17,335 nt of DNA from CAZVWJ01 sp964631325. GTDB lineage: Bacteria > T1Sed10-126. The position numbers were made by a program, and so were the translations under genes. This document shows positions 6,444 through 13,316 of this stretch, piece after piece. Position 1 is the first letter of the stretch. The number at the start of each line of letters is the position of its first letter. The stretch is from positions 1-17,335 of the forward strand of contig CAZVWJ010000053.1 of assembly GCA_964631325.1 (NCBI GenBank), in the 5' to 3' direction. Below the pieces are notes generated by a model. The model had not been told where the DNA came from, made no database searches, and worked only from the letters and a program-made list of their open reading frames with translations.

Positions 6444-6774
6444 TACTTAGATCAAAGTATAGTATATGTGGTCGGGCCCTCGCAAGTGAATAACGTCTGG
6501 AATTTTTATGGCTCGTGGATGGATGCTGATTAACGCGGATAAAGGCTGATTTAAACTATAATCTGTGGAACCGGATTTTGAATTTGAGCTTGAGATTGAA
6601 TTTGCTGTTGCCGCGTCAAAGAATCACGAAAACTAATTGACAGGATGAAGGGGATAAGAACCCGGATCAACAGGATAAAATCATCCGCTTTGGGATTAAT
6701 GAAATTCAGATAATCTTAAATTATCTTATCCACTGACCATACTGATTAGAAACAGAAAAGTAAATCAAAACAAC
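6444..6774. repeat. Intergenic repeat remnants, no gene
   Basis: 6510-6569 is a shortened module B (ggctcgtggatggatgctga ... tataatctgtgga). 6635-6680 has the loose repeat aggatgaaggggat / ggatcaacaggataaaat. No terminator is visible downstream of the 550-aa gene (minus strand, stop at 6775). Nothing else was recognised. Confidence 0.55.
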
Positions 6775-8427
6775 TTATCCCCCCACCTTATAAGCACATG
6801 GTTCAAAGTTATTCTCTATTTCCCCCGCTTTATCATAACCTTCATCCGCATCGTAAATGAATTTTTTGTTATATACCCTTCCAAGAAGCAGACGCGGTCG
6901 ATAAGGAAAACCGGTGCTATCATATAATAATTCACCAATAAGCCGTTCCTCGGCCGTTTCAAGAGTAACCAGGCTAATTTCCACAAGCCATGCAAATCGT
7001 GGTAAATTATTTTGTGTATAAAATTCTACCATCACCTCGGGAAAATTCCGATTTTTCAAACTTTTCTTGAAGTCATTGGATTCAATTAACAGCGGACGGT
7101 AAAAAATCCGATGTTCATCAGGTTCTAATTTATCTGCAAAAATATTATGAAGAAAATCTTCAGCAGTTTCCGAAATCTCATTCGGAAATACTTTGATTGA
7201 AGCCGAAGGCAAGCAAACAATCCCCGCCCGTAATTCGTATACCTTCCTTTGATCATTAGCCTGTCCCCGCTTCATTACACAACCTTCTTCACCGGGGCTA
7301 AATTCAAACAGATTATAGGGACCAAAAGTATCATCGTGGGCATAAAAACGGGGCTGTAGACTGGCTTTGTTAATATAAATCTCATCTTGTAATTCAGAGT
7401 TTGAGTTGATTTTACTCAAGGCACTATTGATTGATTCATAAATATGACCAACAACACATACTGCATGTCCTATATTTTGCTGTGCAGCTCCTTCATCTGA
7501 ATTTTCACGTTCAGTAAGGGCAAGGATAACCGGAATTCCCGATTCCTGGAGGCTATACAAAGTGTTCATCCAATCAGTCTGGCTATCAGCGCGAAAAATA
7601 TGCCCGTTAATACCAGTTTCATCCAAAGCATTCTTAATTTGATATACATTATGACCAGCGCGCCAGGGGGTTGAAGTCCCTTTTTCCACGGGGAATCCCT
7701 TGCCCCGCCGACTTATCTCCGAATAAGTAATTTGTTTCTTATTGAATTTTTTAAAAAAGATATAGGCGGTCACCCACATGGAAACTGCGGAACAGGCCCC
7801 AACTACAGGATCCTGCTGAAGAAAAGGCACTGCATTTTTTACCTTTATTTCTCGCCCCAATAAATTTAATTCCTCATGCACTGAACAGGTTAATACCGGA
7901 TTCCCCTCCGCGTCAGTATCATGGGCTTCTTTTAATTCGCCCGCCAGAGGTAAAACTGTTCTCCCAACGTTATAAGAAGGTGTGGGACGGACCGTTGTAT
8001 AACCGATATATTTTTCATTCAATTCTTCCTCCGACCAGGACCGGTTAACAATTTTTTTACAGATTGCTTCCCGCGCTCCGGTTTGATCAGTTTTAATTGG
8101 ATGATTAAAAAAATGTATGCGGAGACTTTGCCGGGCTGACGGTATAAATTCAGTTGAATAATACTCCTTATAATTGTGCACAAAAGTGCCACACAAATAA
8201 GGAAATTCAATCAGAAATTGTTGACAAGAAAAACGGTGAAGGACAATTTTCAGGATTGAACGATGAGGAAGAGATTGCTCATTTTCTTCTATGAAATTCA
8301 CATACTTTTGCAGTAACTCATTATCTAATTCAAGATCTAATAAATCATTGTCGTTGTCCAAACAGGATAGAATTTCTTCAAGTTCTTCCGCCTCACCCAA
8401 ATAACTTTGGATATCAAGTTGATTCAC
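6775..8427 (-). CDS. Papain-like (C39-like) cysteine peptidase homologue, 550 aa
   Basis: A diverged paralogue of the 508-aa protein, with the same putative catalytic set: Gln205 seven residues before Cys212 (QQDPVVGACSAVSMW), His321 (IGHAVCVVGH) and Asp365/366 (FYAHDDTFGPYN). Shared flanks are RIHFFN (103-108), YIGYTTVRP...VGRT (140-157), and the C-terminal domain LPRFAWLVEIS...IGELLYDST...LGRVY (475-519). The first ~50 residues are very acidic. There is no export signal. The start is GTG inside the stop of the upstream 62-aa gene (GTGA, four-base overlap), so translation is coupled. Conservation of Gln/Cys/His/Asp and of the C-terminal domain, despite low overall identity, argues for an active enzyme family. 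Target and biological role are unknown; no named family is claimed. Confidence 0.8.
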   Translation of the reverse strand: MNQLDIQSYLGEAEELEEILSCLDNDNDLLDLELDNELLQKYVNFIEENEQSLPHRSILKIVLHRFSCQQFLIEFPYLCGTFVHNYKEYYSTEFIPSARQSLRIHFFNHPIKTDQTGAREAICKKIVNRSWSEEELNEKYIGYTTVRPTPSYNVGRTVLPLAGELKEAHDTDAEGNPVLTCSVHEELNLLGREIKVKNAVPFLQQDPVVGACSAVSMWVTAYIFFKKFNKKQITYSEISRRGKGFPVEKGTSTPWRAGHNVYQIKNALDETGINGHIFRADSQTDWMNTLYSLQESGIPVILALTERENSDEGAAQQNIGHAVCVVGHIYESINSALSKINSNSELQDEIYINKASLQPRFYAHDDTFGPYNLFEFSPGEEGCVMKRGQANDQRKVYELRAGIVCLPSASIKVFPNEISETAEDFLHNIFADKLEPDEHRIFYRPLLIESNDFKKSLKNRNFPEVMVEFYTQNNLPRFAWLVEISLVTLETAEERLIGELLYDSTGFPYRPRLLLGRVYNKKFIYDADEGYDKAGEIENNFEPCAYKVGG

Positions 8428-8612
8428 TTTAAATAAAGCGAAAATAGTTCAGTATCGTGCACTAATCGAGCTTGTTTATCCAACTTTCTCTGATTTTTTT
8501 TAGAAGTCTCGATTAACCAGCTTTTATCATGCAGATATTGTTCCTCGTCCTCAAGCGCTTCATCCAATAAATTTTTCATATCCTCCGGGAAAACTTCGGA
8601 AGTGTCAGGCAT
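8424..8612 (-). CDS. 62-aa acidic small protein, coupled upstream of peptidase homologue
   Basis: Unrecognised. It is acidic at the N-terminus (MPDTSEVFPEDMKNLLDEAL, then EDEEQY) and basic/helical after residue 30 (ETSKKNQRKLDKQARL). GAGGGG lies 7 bases before the ATG, and a plausible promoter is present upstream (8700-8727). The stop overlaps the GTG of the 550-aa gene. It resembles the other cassette's 60-aa protein in size, charge pattern and coupling, but not clearly in sequence, and it is placed before rather than after the large gene. By analogy with two-gene toxin/antitoxin or enzyme/inhibitor cassettes it could regulate the peptidase-like protein; this is inference. Confidence 0.72.
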   Translation of the reverse strand: MPDTSEVFPEDMKNLLDEALEDEEQYLHDKSWLIETSKKNQRKLDKQARLVHDTELFSLYLK

Positions 8613-8867
8613 TACTTAGCCCCTCGCTATTTTAAAAAATAAACTACACAAGAACCTATAATTCATTACGTTTGCCAGCGTTAATAATATATCGTCTTAA
8701 TTTTACTTTGCTAAAATAATTTGTCAAGTAAATCTGTCAAATTGTCCCGCAAACCACTTACGCCATCACCAGGACCACAAAAATAGAAGCTGAGGCATAA
8801 TTATTGAAAGTGGCTGGGACTAATTTTGACCAATAATATACACGGACCGGCACAACTGAAAGTTCAA
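8613..8867. other. Promoter region of the 62-aa/550-aa operon, no gene
   Basis: AT-rich spacer between the small-gene start and the duplicated segment. It holds the promoter candidate listed separately. A direct repeat ttgacagatttac-ttgaca (minus strand, about 8722-8740) and flanking aatttg/caaatt arms could form an operator. No ORF of merit. Confidence 0.55.
8700..8727 (-). promoter_or_regulatory. Sigma-70-type promoter for the 62-aa/550-aa operon
   Basis: On the minus strand a perfect -35 TTGACA (8722-8727) is followed, after 16 bases, by TAAAAT (8700-8705), five of six matches to the -10 consensus. It lies about 90 bases upstream of the ATG at 8612. A second TTGACA lies 13 bases further upstream. 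Confidence 0.6.
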
Positions 8868-8966
8868 AATTTCTAATTGTATCGGTTCGGGGAGCAATTT
8901 AACCAGCAAGAACCAGAAATCATTTATTCCTTTCATAATTTGCTGGAATTCATCGAAATTCAAATT

Positions 8967-9149
8967 TTAGTTAGTTTCTGCCCCTACCCTCTTTTCTGCG
9001 AGGTAACTCCAGTCTTGTTGTTCTCGAATTCGCTCTTCTTGTTTGTTTTGTCGAAGATCAGCCAAAAACTTTTCACGGACCTCATCGCAGAGATCAGAAT
9101 CCTCTGGGGATGAGAAAATATCTTCAGTTGTAGCATAATCCATATTCAT
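8967..9149 (-). CDS. 60-aa acidic small protein, orphan duplicate (copy 2)
   Basis: Identical in sequence to the ORF at 843-1025, including the AGGAGG site 8 bases before its ATG. Its coupled large gene is missing: only the last ~26 codons of a peptidase-like gene remain upstream. It stands about 350 bases upstream of, and in the same direction as, the 62-aa/550-aa operon. Keeping a perfect copy while the flanks drift suggests very recent duplication, gene conversion or selection on the small protein. Its expression would need a new promoter. Confidence 0.65.
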   Translation of the reverse strand: MNMDYATTEDIFSSPEDSDLCDEVREKFLADLRQNKQEERIREQQDWSYLAEKRVGAETN

Positions 9150-9161
9150 AATTCTAGCCTC

Positions 9162-9239
9162 CTATGTAAGACTCGCACCTAAATTATGAGTATACTGAGG
9201 GTATTTCAAAATCGCTTTTTCAGAGTACTGTTTTTCTGA
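9162..9239 (-). pseudogene. C-terminal remnant of a peptidase-like gene
   Basis: In the minus-strand frame, 26 codons ending at the TAG 9162-9164 encode SEKQYSEKAILKYPQYTHNL plus GASLT. This matches the end of the 508-aa protein except T-to-I and E-to-A changes. The frame continues upstream into the 33-bp repeat (LTAYFSE) and not into peptidase sequence. It is a broken copy left by the 372-bp duplication. Confidence 0.85.
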
Positions 9240-9646
9240 AAAATAAGCTGTCAAGAAGTGATTTTAGAGGCGAGGAAGCGAAGAGGCGAAGAGGCGCAAG
9301 ACCGTAAAAACCTTGATAGCTCGCGGATTAACGCGGATAAAGGCGGATTTAAATAAAAAAAGCTGCGGGTATCTGCGTTTATCTGCGAACTGATTATAAT
9401 GGAAAGGCGCAAAGGAAAGCGTTAAATCTCGAGGAGGCGAAGAGGCGAAAAGACAAACCCAAAACCCGGGAGATAACGCAAAGGAAACCGTAAAACCGCG
9501 ACGAGGCGAAAAGGCGCAGAGGCGTGGAGGCGAAGAGGCGGAAGAACGTTAAACCGGGGAAAGGCGTAAAACCATAAACCTTTTTGGCTCGCTGATTAAC
9601 GCGGATAAAGGTAGATATAAAAATAAAATCTGCGGGTATCTGCTTG
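9234..9646. repeat. 33-bp repeat plus module A/B array
   Basis: The 33-bp repeat (9234-9266) is followed by module B (9319-9390, full palindrome), module A (about 9400-9560) and a second module B beginning at 9587. That last copy is cut off at about 9642 by the 3' end of the RES gene. No gene is supported in the array. Confidence 0.8.
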
Positions 9647-10276
9647 TTAAACGAACCAATCATCAATAATGACACCATGTTTATCCGCAACCGGGTCAGT
9701 TAAATTCCGATTTTCAGAAAGGGTCCCATAGTTATTAAGGGAGGTTATTTTCTGCGAAGCACGATTATAAAGGGCAAGATTGAGTCCGGAAGAAACACGA
9801 GAAGGATACAAAATGCCATCAATTTCCGACGAAAATTCAAAAAAGGCACGGGACCATAACTGAGGAATTTTATATTTGGCTGTAGTGAAAATTCTTTTGT
9901 CCAACCCCAGCCTCAAAAAATTGTCCTCACATAAATTAACAACAGTAATTGAATCGAGTTGTTTCAAAGTCGAATAAGAGCGTTTTTCCAGTGAGGATAA
10001 TTCAATTAAACGAAGCTTATCATTTTCCACAAAAACGTCCGAATAAACTTCAATAAAAGAACCCTTAAATTCATCGGCTACGTAAAGAACACCAAATTTA
10101 CTCCGGGGATCATCAAACCGGTGTCTGGGCGCATTACCGACACCGTAGTATTCAGCTCGTCTGCCCCGGGGATGGATTCGGTGCCATAGCTTATCCTCCG
10201 ATAACTGATAAGAAGTGATTAAGGGATCGATAGAGAGAATATCATCCGGTGGTTCCGGTAAAGAACCCGGATTCAA
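9647..10276 (-). CDS. RES-domain toxin (NAD-degrading type), 209 aa
   Basis: RES-domain toxins of RES-Xre systems consume NAD+ in the cytoplasm. Visible signature: Arg33 (LWHRIHP), the GVLYVADEFKGSFIEVY block (residues 62-78) with Tyr65 and Glu76, and the serine-rich SRVSSGLNLALYNR segment (159-172). The R-E-S residues that name the fold are thus present. The start is TTG at 10276, overlapping the antitoxin stop by four bases (TTGA), with GGGGAG about 11 bases upstream. The order, antitoxin then toxin, is the usual one. Length is typical to slightly long. The 3' end runs directly into a truncated module B repeat, so the last few residues could be altered, but no core motif is lost. Confidence 0.87.
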   Translation of the reverse strand: MNPGSLPEPPDDILSIDPLITSYQLSEDKLWHRIHPRGRRAEYYGVGNAPRHRFDDPRSKFGVLYVADEFKGSFIEVYSDVFVENDKLRLIELSSLEKRSYSTLKQLDSITVVNLCEDNFLRLGLDKRIFTTAKYKIPQLWSRAFFEFSSEIDGILYPSRVSSGLNLALYNRASQKITSLNNYGTLSENRNLTDPVADKHGVIIDDWFV

Positions 10277-10953
10277 ACAGAACCATGCTCCCCGTGAGCT
10301 TGAACTGCCGTTATAACTGGTTCAACCTCACCTTTCATTAATAATTCAACAGGGCGTTTATCGTCTAATCGTGGGTTATCACGGACAAGGAACTGCAGAG
10401 CCATCCAGGGAGAATCTAAAGGGTCAAGAAACTCAAGAGTAGCTTCCAACCCCTCTATCGTACCTCCGCGACTTTCGTCAAATTGACAAAGTGGATACTG
10501 GTAACCATGGCCTCCAATGTCCAACCCAATGAGTTTACCGGCTTTGCGCCGTTTATTGACACCTTGCCGGCCAATCCCCAAAATTTTCGCGGCCTGGTTA
10601 ACACCGATTGTGCTTCCGGCACGTTCCAACATTTCCTCTTTCATCTCAAGAGCTTTAAATTTCTTGGATAACTCTTCTTCCGATACAGGAAATTCCATGA
10701 CACCGGTTCGTTCCAGAGCATTAAGCAAGGAAAGCGAAGGGCGTTGTTGCGCTAAAACAGCAGTAAAGCCCTCGGCGCTCAATGAATGAACAATACGTCG
10801 GATAACAGGCAAAAATTTGGCGTAAAGAGAAATGCTTTCCGGATGTTCTTTAAACTCTTCCTCTACGGAATCAAGAACTTTCTTACGTCGGACCTCAAGT
10901 TCATCCGGAAGATAGCCGGAAAGGAAATCTGAATCAGCCACTTCGGGAGCCAT
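10273..10953 (-). CDS. Xre/MbcA/ParS-type antitoxin of the RES system, 226 aa
   Basis: Cognate antitoxin. A helix-turn-helix-like segment is visible at about residues 112-137 (TIGVNQAAKILGIGRQGVNK), followed by a C-terminal toxin-binding region ending LDDKRPVELLMKGEVEPVIT (196-215). That end fits the Xre/MbcA/ParS C-terminal pattern (LdG.rP.ell..Ge...V). The start at 10953 is chosen because GGAGGTGA (10959-10966) sits 8 bases before it; the in-frame ATGs at 10968 and 10959 overlap or touch this site. It is longer than many Xre antitoxins because of an extra helical N-terminal region (residues 1-110). An inverted repeat over its promoter suggests autoregulation. Confidence 0.85.
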   Translation of the reverse strand: MAPEVADSDFLSGYLPDELEVRRKKVLDSVEEEFKEHPESISLYAKFLPVIRRIVHSLSAEGFTAVLAQQRPSLSLLNALERTGVMEFPVSEEELSKKFKALEMKEEMLERAGSTIGVNQAAKILGIGRQGVNKRRKAGKLIGLDIGGHGYQYPLCQFDESRGGTIEGLEATLEFLDPLDSPWMALQFLVRDNPRLDDKRPVELLMKGEVEPVITAVQAHGEHGSV

Positions 10954-10972
10954 GTTCATCACCTCCATTATT

Positions 10973-11017
10973 AGTTTACGATATTTACAAAGGGTTTTTC
11001 AAGTAAAATCCGTAAAC
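10973..11017 (-). promoter_or_regulatory. Promoter and operator candidate of the RES-Xre operon
   Basis: On the minus strand TTGAAA (10997-11002) and TAAACT (10973-10978) are 18 bases apart. The promoter lies inside an imperfect inverted repeat: gtttacgatatttac (10974-10988) and gtaaaatccgtaaac (11003-11017), 12 of 15 positions matching, with perfect 7-base outer arms. This is the expected layout for a binding site of an autoregulating antitoxin. The implied leader is very short, so the exact -10 is uncertain. Confidence 0.5.
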
Positions 11018-11019
11018 GA

Positions 11020-11849
11020 GGAGCAACGGTTTGAATGCGAAACCGTTAAACTTCAAACAGGCGAGGAAGCGAAGAGGCGAAAAGACAAACCCAAAACCCG
11101 GGAGATAACGCAAAGGTGCAAAGACGCAAAGGAAACCGGTAAACCTCGAAGAGGCGAAGAGGCGCAAAACCATGAAAACCAGAAGATAACGCAAAGGCGC
11201 AAAGGTGCAAAGGAAACCTTTAAATCTTGAAAAGGCGAAAAGGCGGAAGAACGTTAAAACCAGAAGATAACGCAAAGGTGCAAAGACGCAAAGGAAACCG
11301 GTAAACCTCGAAAAGGCGCAGAGGCGGGAAGGCGAAGAAGCGCAAGACCGTAAAAACCTTTATAGCTCGCGGATTAACGCGGATAAAGGCGGATTTAAAT
11401 TAAAAAAGCTGCGGGTATCTGCGAGCTGATTATAATGGAAAAAGGCAAAGGCGCAGAGGAAACCGGTAAACCTCGAAAAGGCGAAGAGGCGCAAAACCAT
11501 GAAAACCAGAAGATAACGCAAAGGCGCAAAGGTGCAAAGGAAACCTTTAAATCTTGAAAAGGCGAAAAGGCGGAAGAACGTTAAAACCAGAAGATAACGC
11601 AAAGGTGCAAAGGAAAGCGTTAAATCTCGAGAAGGCGAAGAGGCGTGAAGGCGAAGAGGCAAAGAGGAAATCATTAAAACTCGAAGAGGCGAAAAGGCGC
11701 AGAGGCGGGGAGGCGAAGAAGCGCAAGACCGTAAAAACCTTTATAGCTCGCAGATAAACGCAGGTGAACGCGGATTATAAAAATCTGTGTTAATCTGTGT
11801 AATCTGTGGATTAATTATTTGTTGCTTGATTGTCAATTTCAGATAAATG
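11020..11849. repeat. Large module A/B repeat array, no gene
   Basis: Module A units recur at about 11100-11350 and 11440-11720 (cgcaaaggtgcaaagacgc, aaccggtaaacctcgaa, ggcgaagaagcgcaagaccg). Module B occurs at 11365-11426, lacking one internal gtttatct step, and at 11746-11812 in the tctgtgtaatctgtgga variant. Two ~150-base blocks (around 11155-11265 and 11480-11590) are nearly identical, showing local duplication. Frames at 10985-11275 and 11360-11674 are repeat translations. Confidence 0.8.
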
Positions 11850-12338
11850 TTACCTTTCCAAATTTTCTTGTAACTCCCTGAGAAAACTTAAAAATTCTAG
11901 TAATTCACTCGCAAACTGTTTGTGGCACTTCTGCAAGTTCTGCGCTAATTTTTCACATTTTTCCCACTGAAGTAAAAAACCGTAGCTATGGCGAAATAGA
12001 TGACGAAAACGCAAATATTCATCAAGTTTAATCTCCAGCTCTTTAGATATTACCGGAGGCCGTTCTTTCTCAATTTCAACCGCCATTCTTTCCAGTAACT
12101 GTCTGTGCCAGTTTTCGCCTTTCGGTAGTTCACCTTCCATTTCCAGTGCAATCCGGGAAAAAATTTTTTCAATTCCCGTGTAATAATCATGGAGGATACT
12201 CGAAATGGCCCGGAGGTTTACTGTGTCAGGTTTTCCCTCAATCTCGCTCAAAAGCTCTTTAAGCTCGCTAACAAGAGCCTTGATTCTCTCACGCTCTTGT
12301 TTAATATCAGCAATTAACCCCGCAATTTGTGAATTCAT
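11850..12338 (-). CDS. HEPN-domain toxin, HepT-like, 162 aa
   Basis: An all-helical HEPN protein. The signature RX4HXY is seen as Arg112-His117-Tyr119 (RHLFRHSY), the active site of HEPN ribonuclease toxins and the tyrosine that MntA partners adenylylate in characterised HepT-MntA pairs. Upstream helices (residues 1-65, rich in E/K) and downstream helices (120-160) fit the HEPN bundle. The ATG overlaps the stop of the upstream nucleotidyltransferase gene by four bases (ATGA), so the pair is co-translated. No terminator is evident after its stop. Confidence 0.85.
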   Translation of the reverse strand: MNSQIAGLIADIKQERERIKALVSELKELLSEIEGKPDTVNLRAISSILHDYYTGIEKIFSRIALEMEGELPKGENWHRQLLERMAVEIEKERPPVISKELEIKLDEYLRFRHLFRHSYGFLLQWEKCEKLAQNLQKCHKQFASELLEFLSFLRELQENLER

Positions 12339-12700
12339 GCGGCAATAGACACCCCCTGATCGAGCAAATCTTTTCGTTCGGCATCATTAAGTTCTTCCAA
12401 ACGGATTAAATCTAAACTATGTTCGTCGGGCAATTGGCGCGAACAAACAGAAAGCGCTTCAAAATACTTCCCGGGAGGCAAACCTTCAACCAGAAGATCA
12501 ATATCAGAATGCAAGTGATATTTACCGGGAAGGACAAGCGAGCCGACTAAATAGACGGATTTGACTTTAAAAATTGAAAATAACCTGGAAGCACATTCAT
12601 GCGCCAATGAAAACCCCAGTATATATCTTTCTCGCCGTCTGATTTCCCTTTCAGCAAGTTTATTTTTCCACCCGTCAACATATTTTCCGAAATTTTTCAT
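12335..12700 (-). CDS. MntA-like nucleotidyltransferase antitoxin, 121 aa
   Basis: A minimal nucleotidyltransferase fold: VYLVGSLVLPGKYHLHSDID (residues 49-68) gives the GS...DxD signature with Gly53-Ser54 and Asp66/Asp68, and a third acidic residue at Asp97 (SLDLIRLEEL). In characterised pairs such proteins use ATP to adenylylate the neighbouring HepT toxin and silence it. The start is taken at 12700 because GAGGTGG lies 5-6 bases upstream; the frame extends further but only into repeat-derived sequence. The spacing inside GS-x11-D is one residue longer than the common form, which probably does not matter. Confidence 0.85.
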   Translation of the reverse strand: MKNFGKYVDGWKNKLAEREIRRRERYILGFSLAHECASRLFSIFKVKSVYLVGSLVLPGKYHLHSDIDLLVEGLPPGKYFEALSVCSRQLPDEHSLDLIRLEELNDAERKDLLDQGVSIAA

Positions 12701-12738
12701 TCTTACCACCTCAAAACAGGTGACGTCTGATTTATTGT

Positions 12739-12777
12739 GTGAAAATATCCCTTTCACCAGCCTACATTTACAGTATA
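12739..12777 (-). promoter_or_regulatory. Possible promoter and operator of the mntA-hepT operon
   Basis: TATACT (minus strand, 12772-12777) is a fair -10 box, though I see no good -35 box. Just downstream, gtgaaaatatccctttcac (12739-12757) has perfect gtgaaa/tttcac arms and lies in the leader, where a repressor could act. Confidence 0.35.
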
Positions 12778-12779
12778 AC

Positions 12780-13316
12780 ACAGAATAAACCCAAACCGGA
12801 AACCGGAAAAGGCGAGGAAGCGAAGAGGCGAAGAGGCGGAGAGGCGAAAAGACAAACCCAAAACCCGGGAGATAACGCAAAGGTGCAAAGACGCAAAGGA
12901 AACCGGTAAACCTCGAAAAGGCGCAGAGGCGGGAAGGCGAAGAAGCGCAAGACCGTAAAAACCTTTATAGCTCGCGGATTAACGCGGATAAAGGCGGATT
13001 TAAATTAAAAAAGCTGCGTGTATCTGCGTTTATCTGCGAGCTGATTATAACGCAAAGGCGCAGAGGAAACCGGTAAACCTCGAGGAGGCGGAGAGGCGAA
13101 AAGACAAACCCAAAACCCGGGAGATAACGCAAAGGTGCAAAGACGCAAAGGAAACCGGTAAACCTCGAAAAGGCGCAGAGGCGGGGAGGCGAAGAAGCGC
13201 AAGACCGTAAAAACCTTTATAGCTCGCAGATAAACGCAGGTGAACGCGGATTATAAAAATCTGTGTTAATCTGTGTAATCTGTGGATAAATAAAGGTGTT
13301 CGATGTGTACAAGAAT
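12780..13316. repeat. Module A/B repeat array, no gene
   Basis: Module A covers about 12800-12960 and 13045-13200. Module B covers 12970-13041 (a full example, arms gctcgcggattaacgcgg and tctgcgtttatctgcgagc) and 13222-13288 (variant). The block 12850-12970 is repeated nearly exactly at 13095-13220. No terminator is obvious after the receptor gene that ends at 13317. Confidence 0.8.
12970..13041. repeat. Module B palindrome, best-preserved example
   Basis: The 72-base unit folds on itself: left arm gctcgcggattaacgcgg..., right arm ...tctgcgtttatctgcgagc. About 29 positions pair, several as G-T/G-U, around an A-rich loop (ttaaattaaaaaa). Other copies are at 163-234, 539-607, 4681-4748, 6510-6569, 9319-9390, 9587-9642, 11365-11426, 11746-11812 and 13222-13288. 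Confidence 0.8.

Larger units (their letters stand above)
8868..9239. repeat. Copy 2 of the 372-bp duplicated segment
   Basis: Gap-free match to 744-1115. The identical core covers the 60-aa ORF and its flanks. At its right edge the match stops inside what was the peptidase-like coding sequence, where the 33-bp dispersed repeat (9234-9266) takes over. The left edge runs into the promoter region of the 62-aa/550-aa operon. Confidence 0.95.

Noticed and set aside
6125..6493. Several 60-81 residue frames on both strands in the GC-rich block
   Set aside because: Many frames stay open simply because of high GC; there are no ribosome sites, and the DNA is dominated by inverted repeats.
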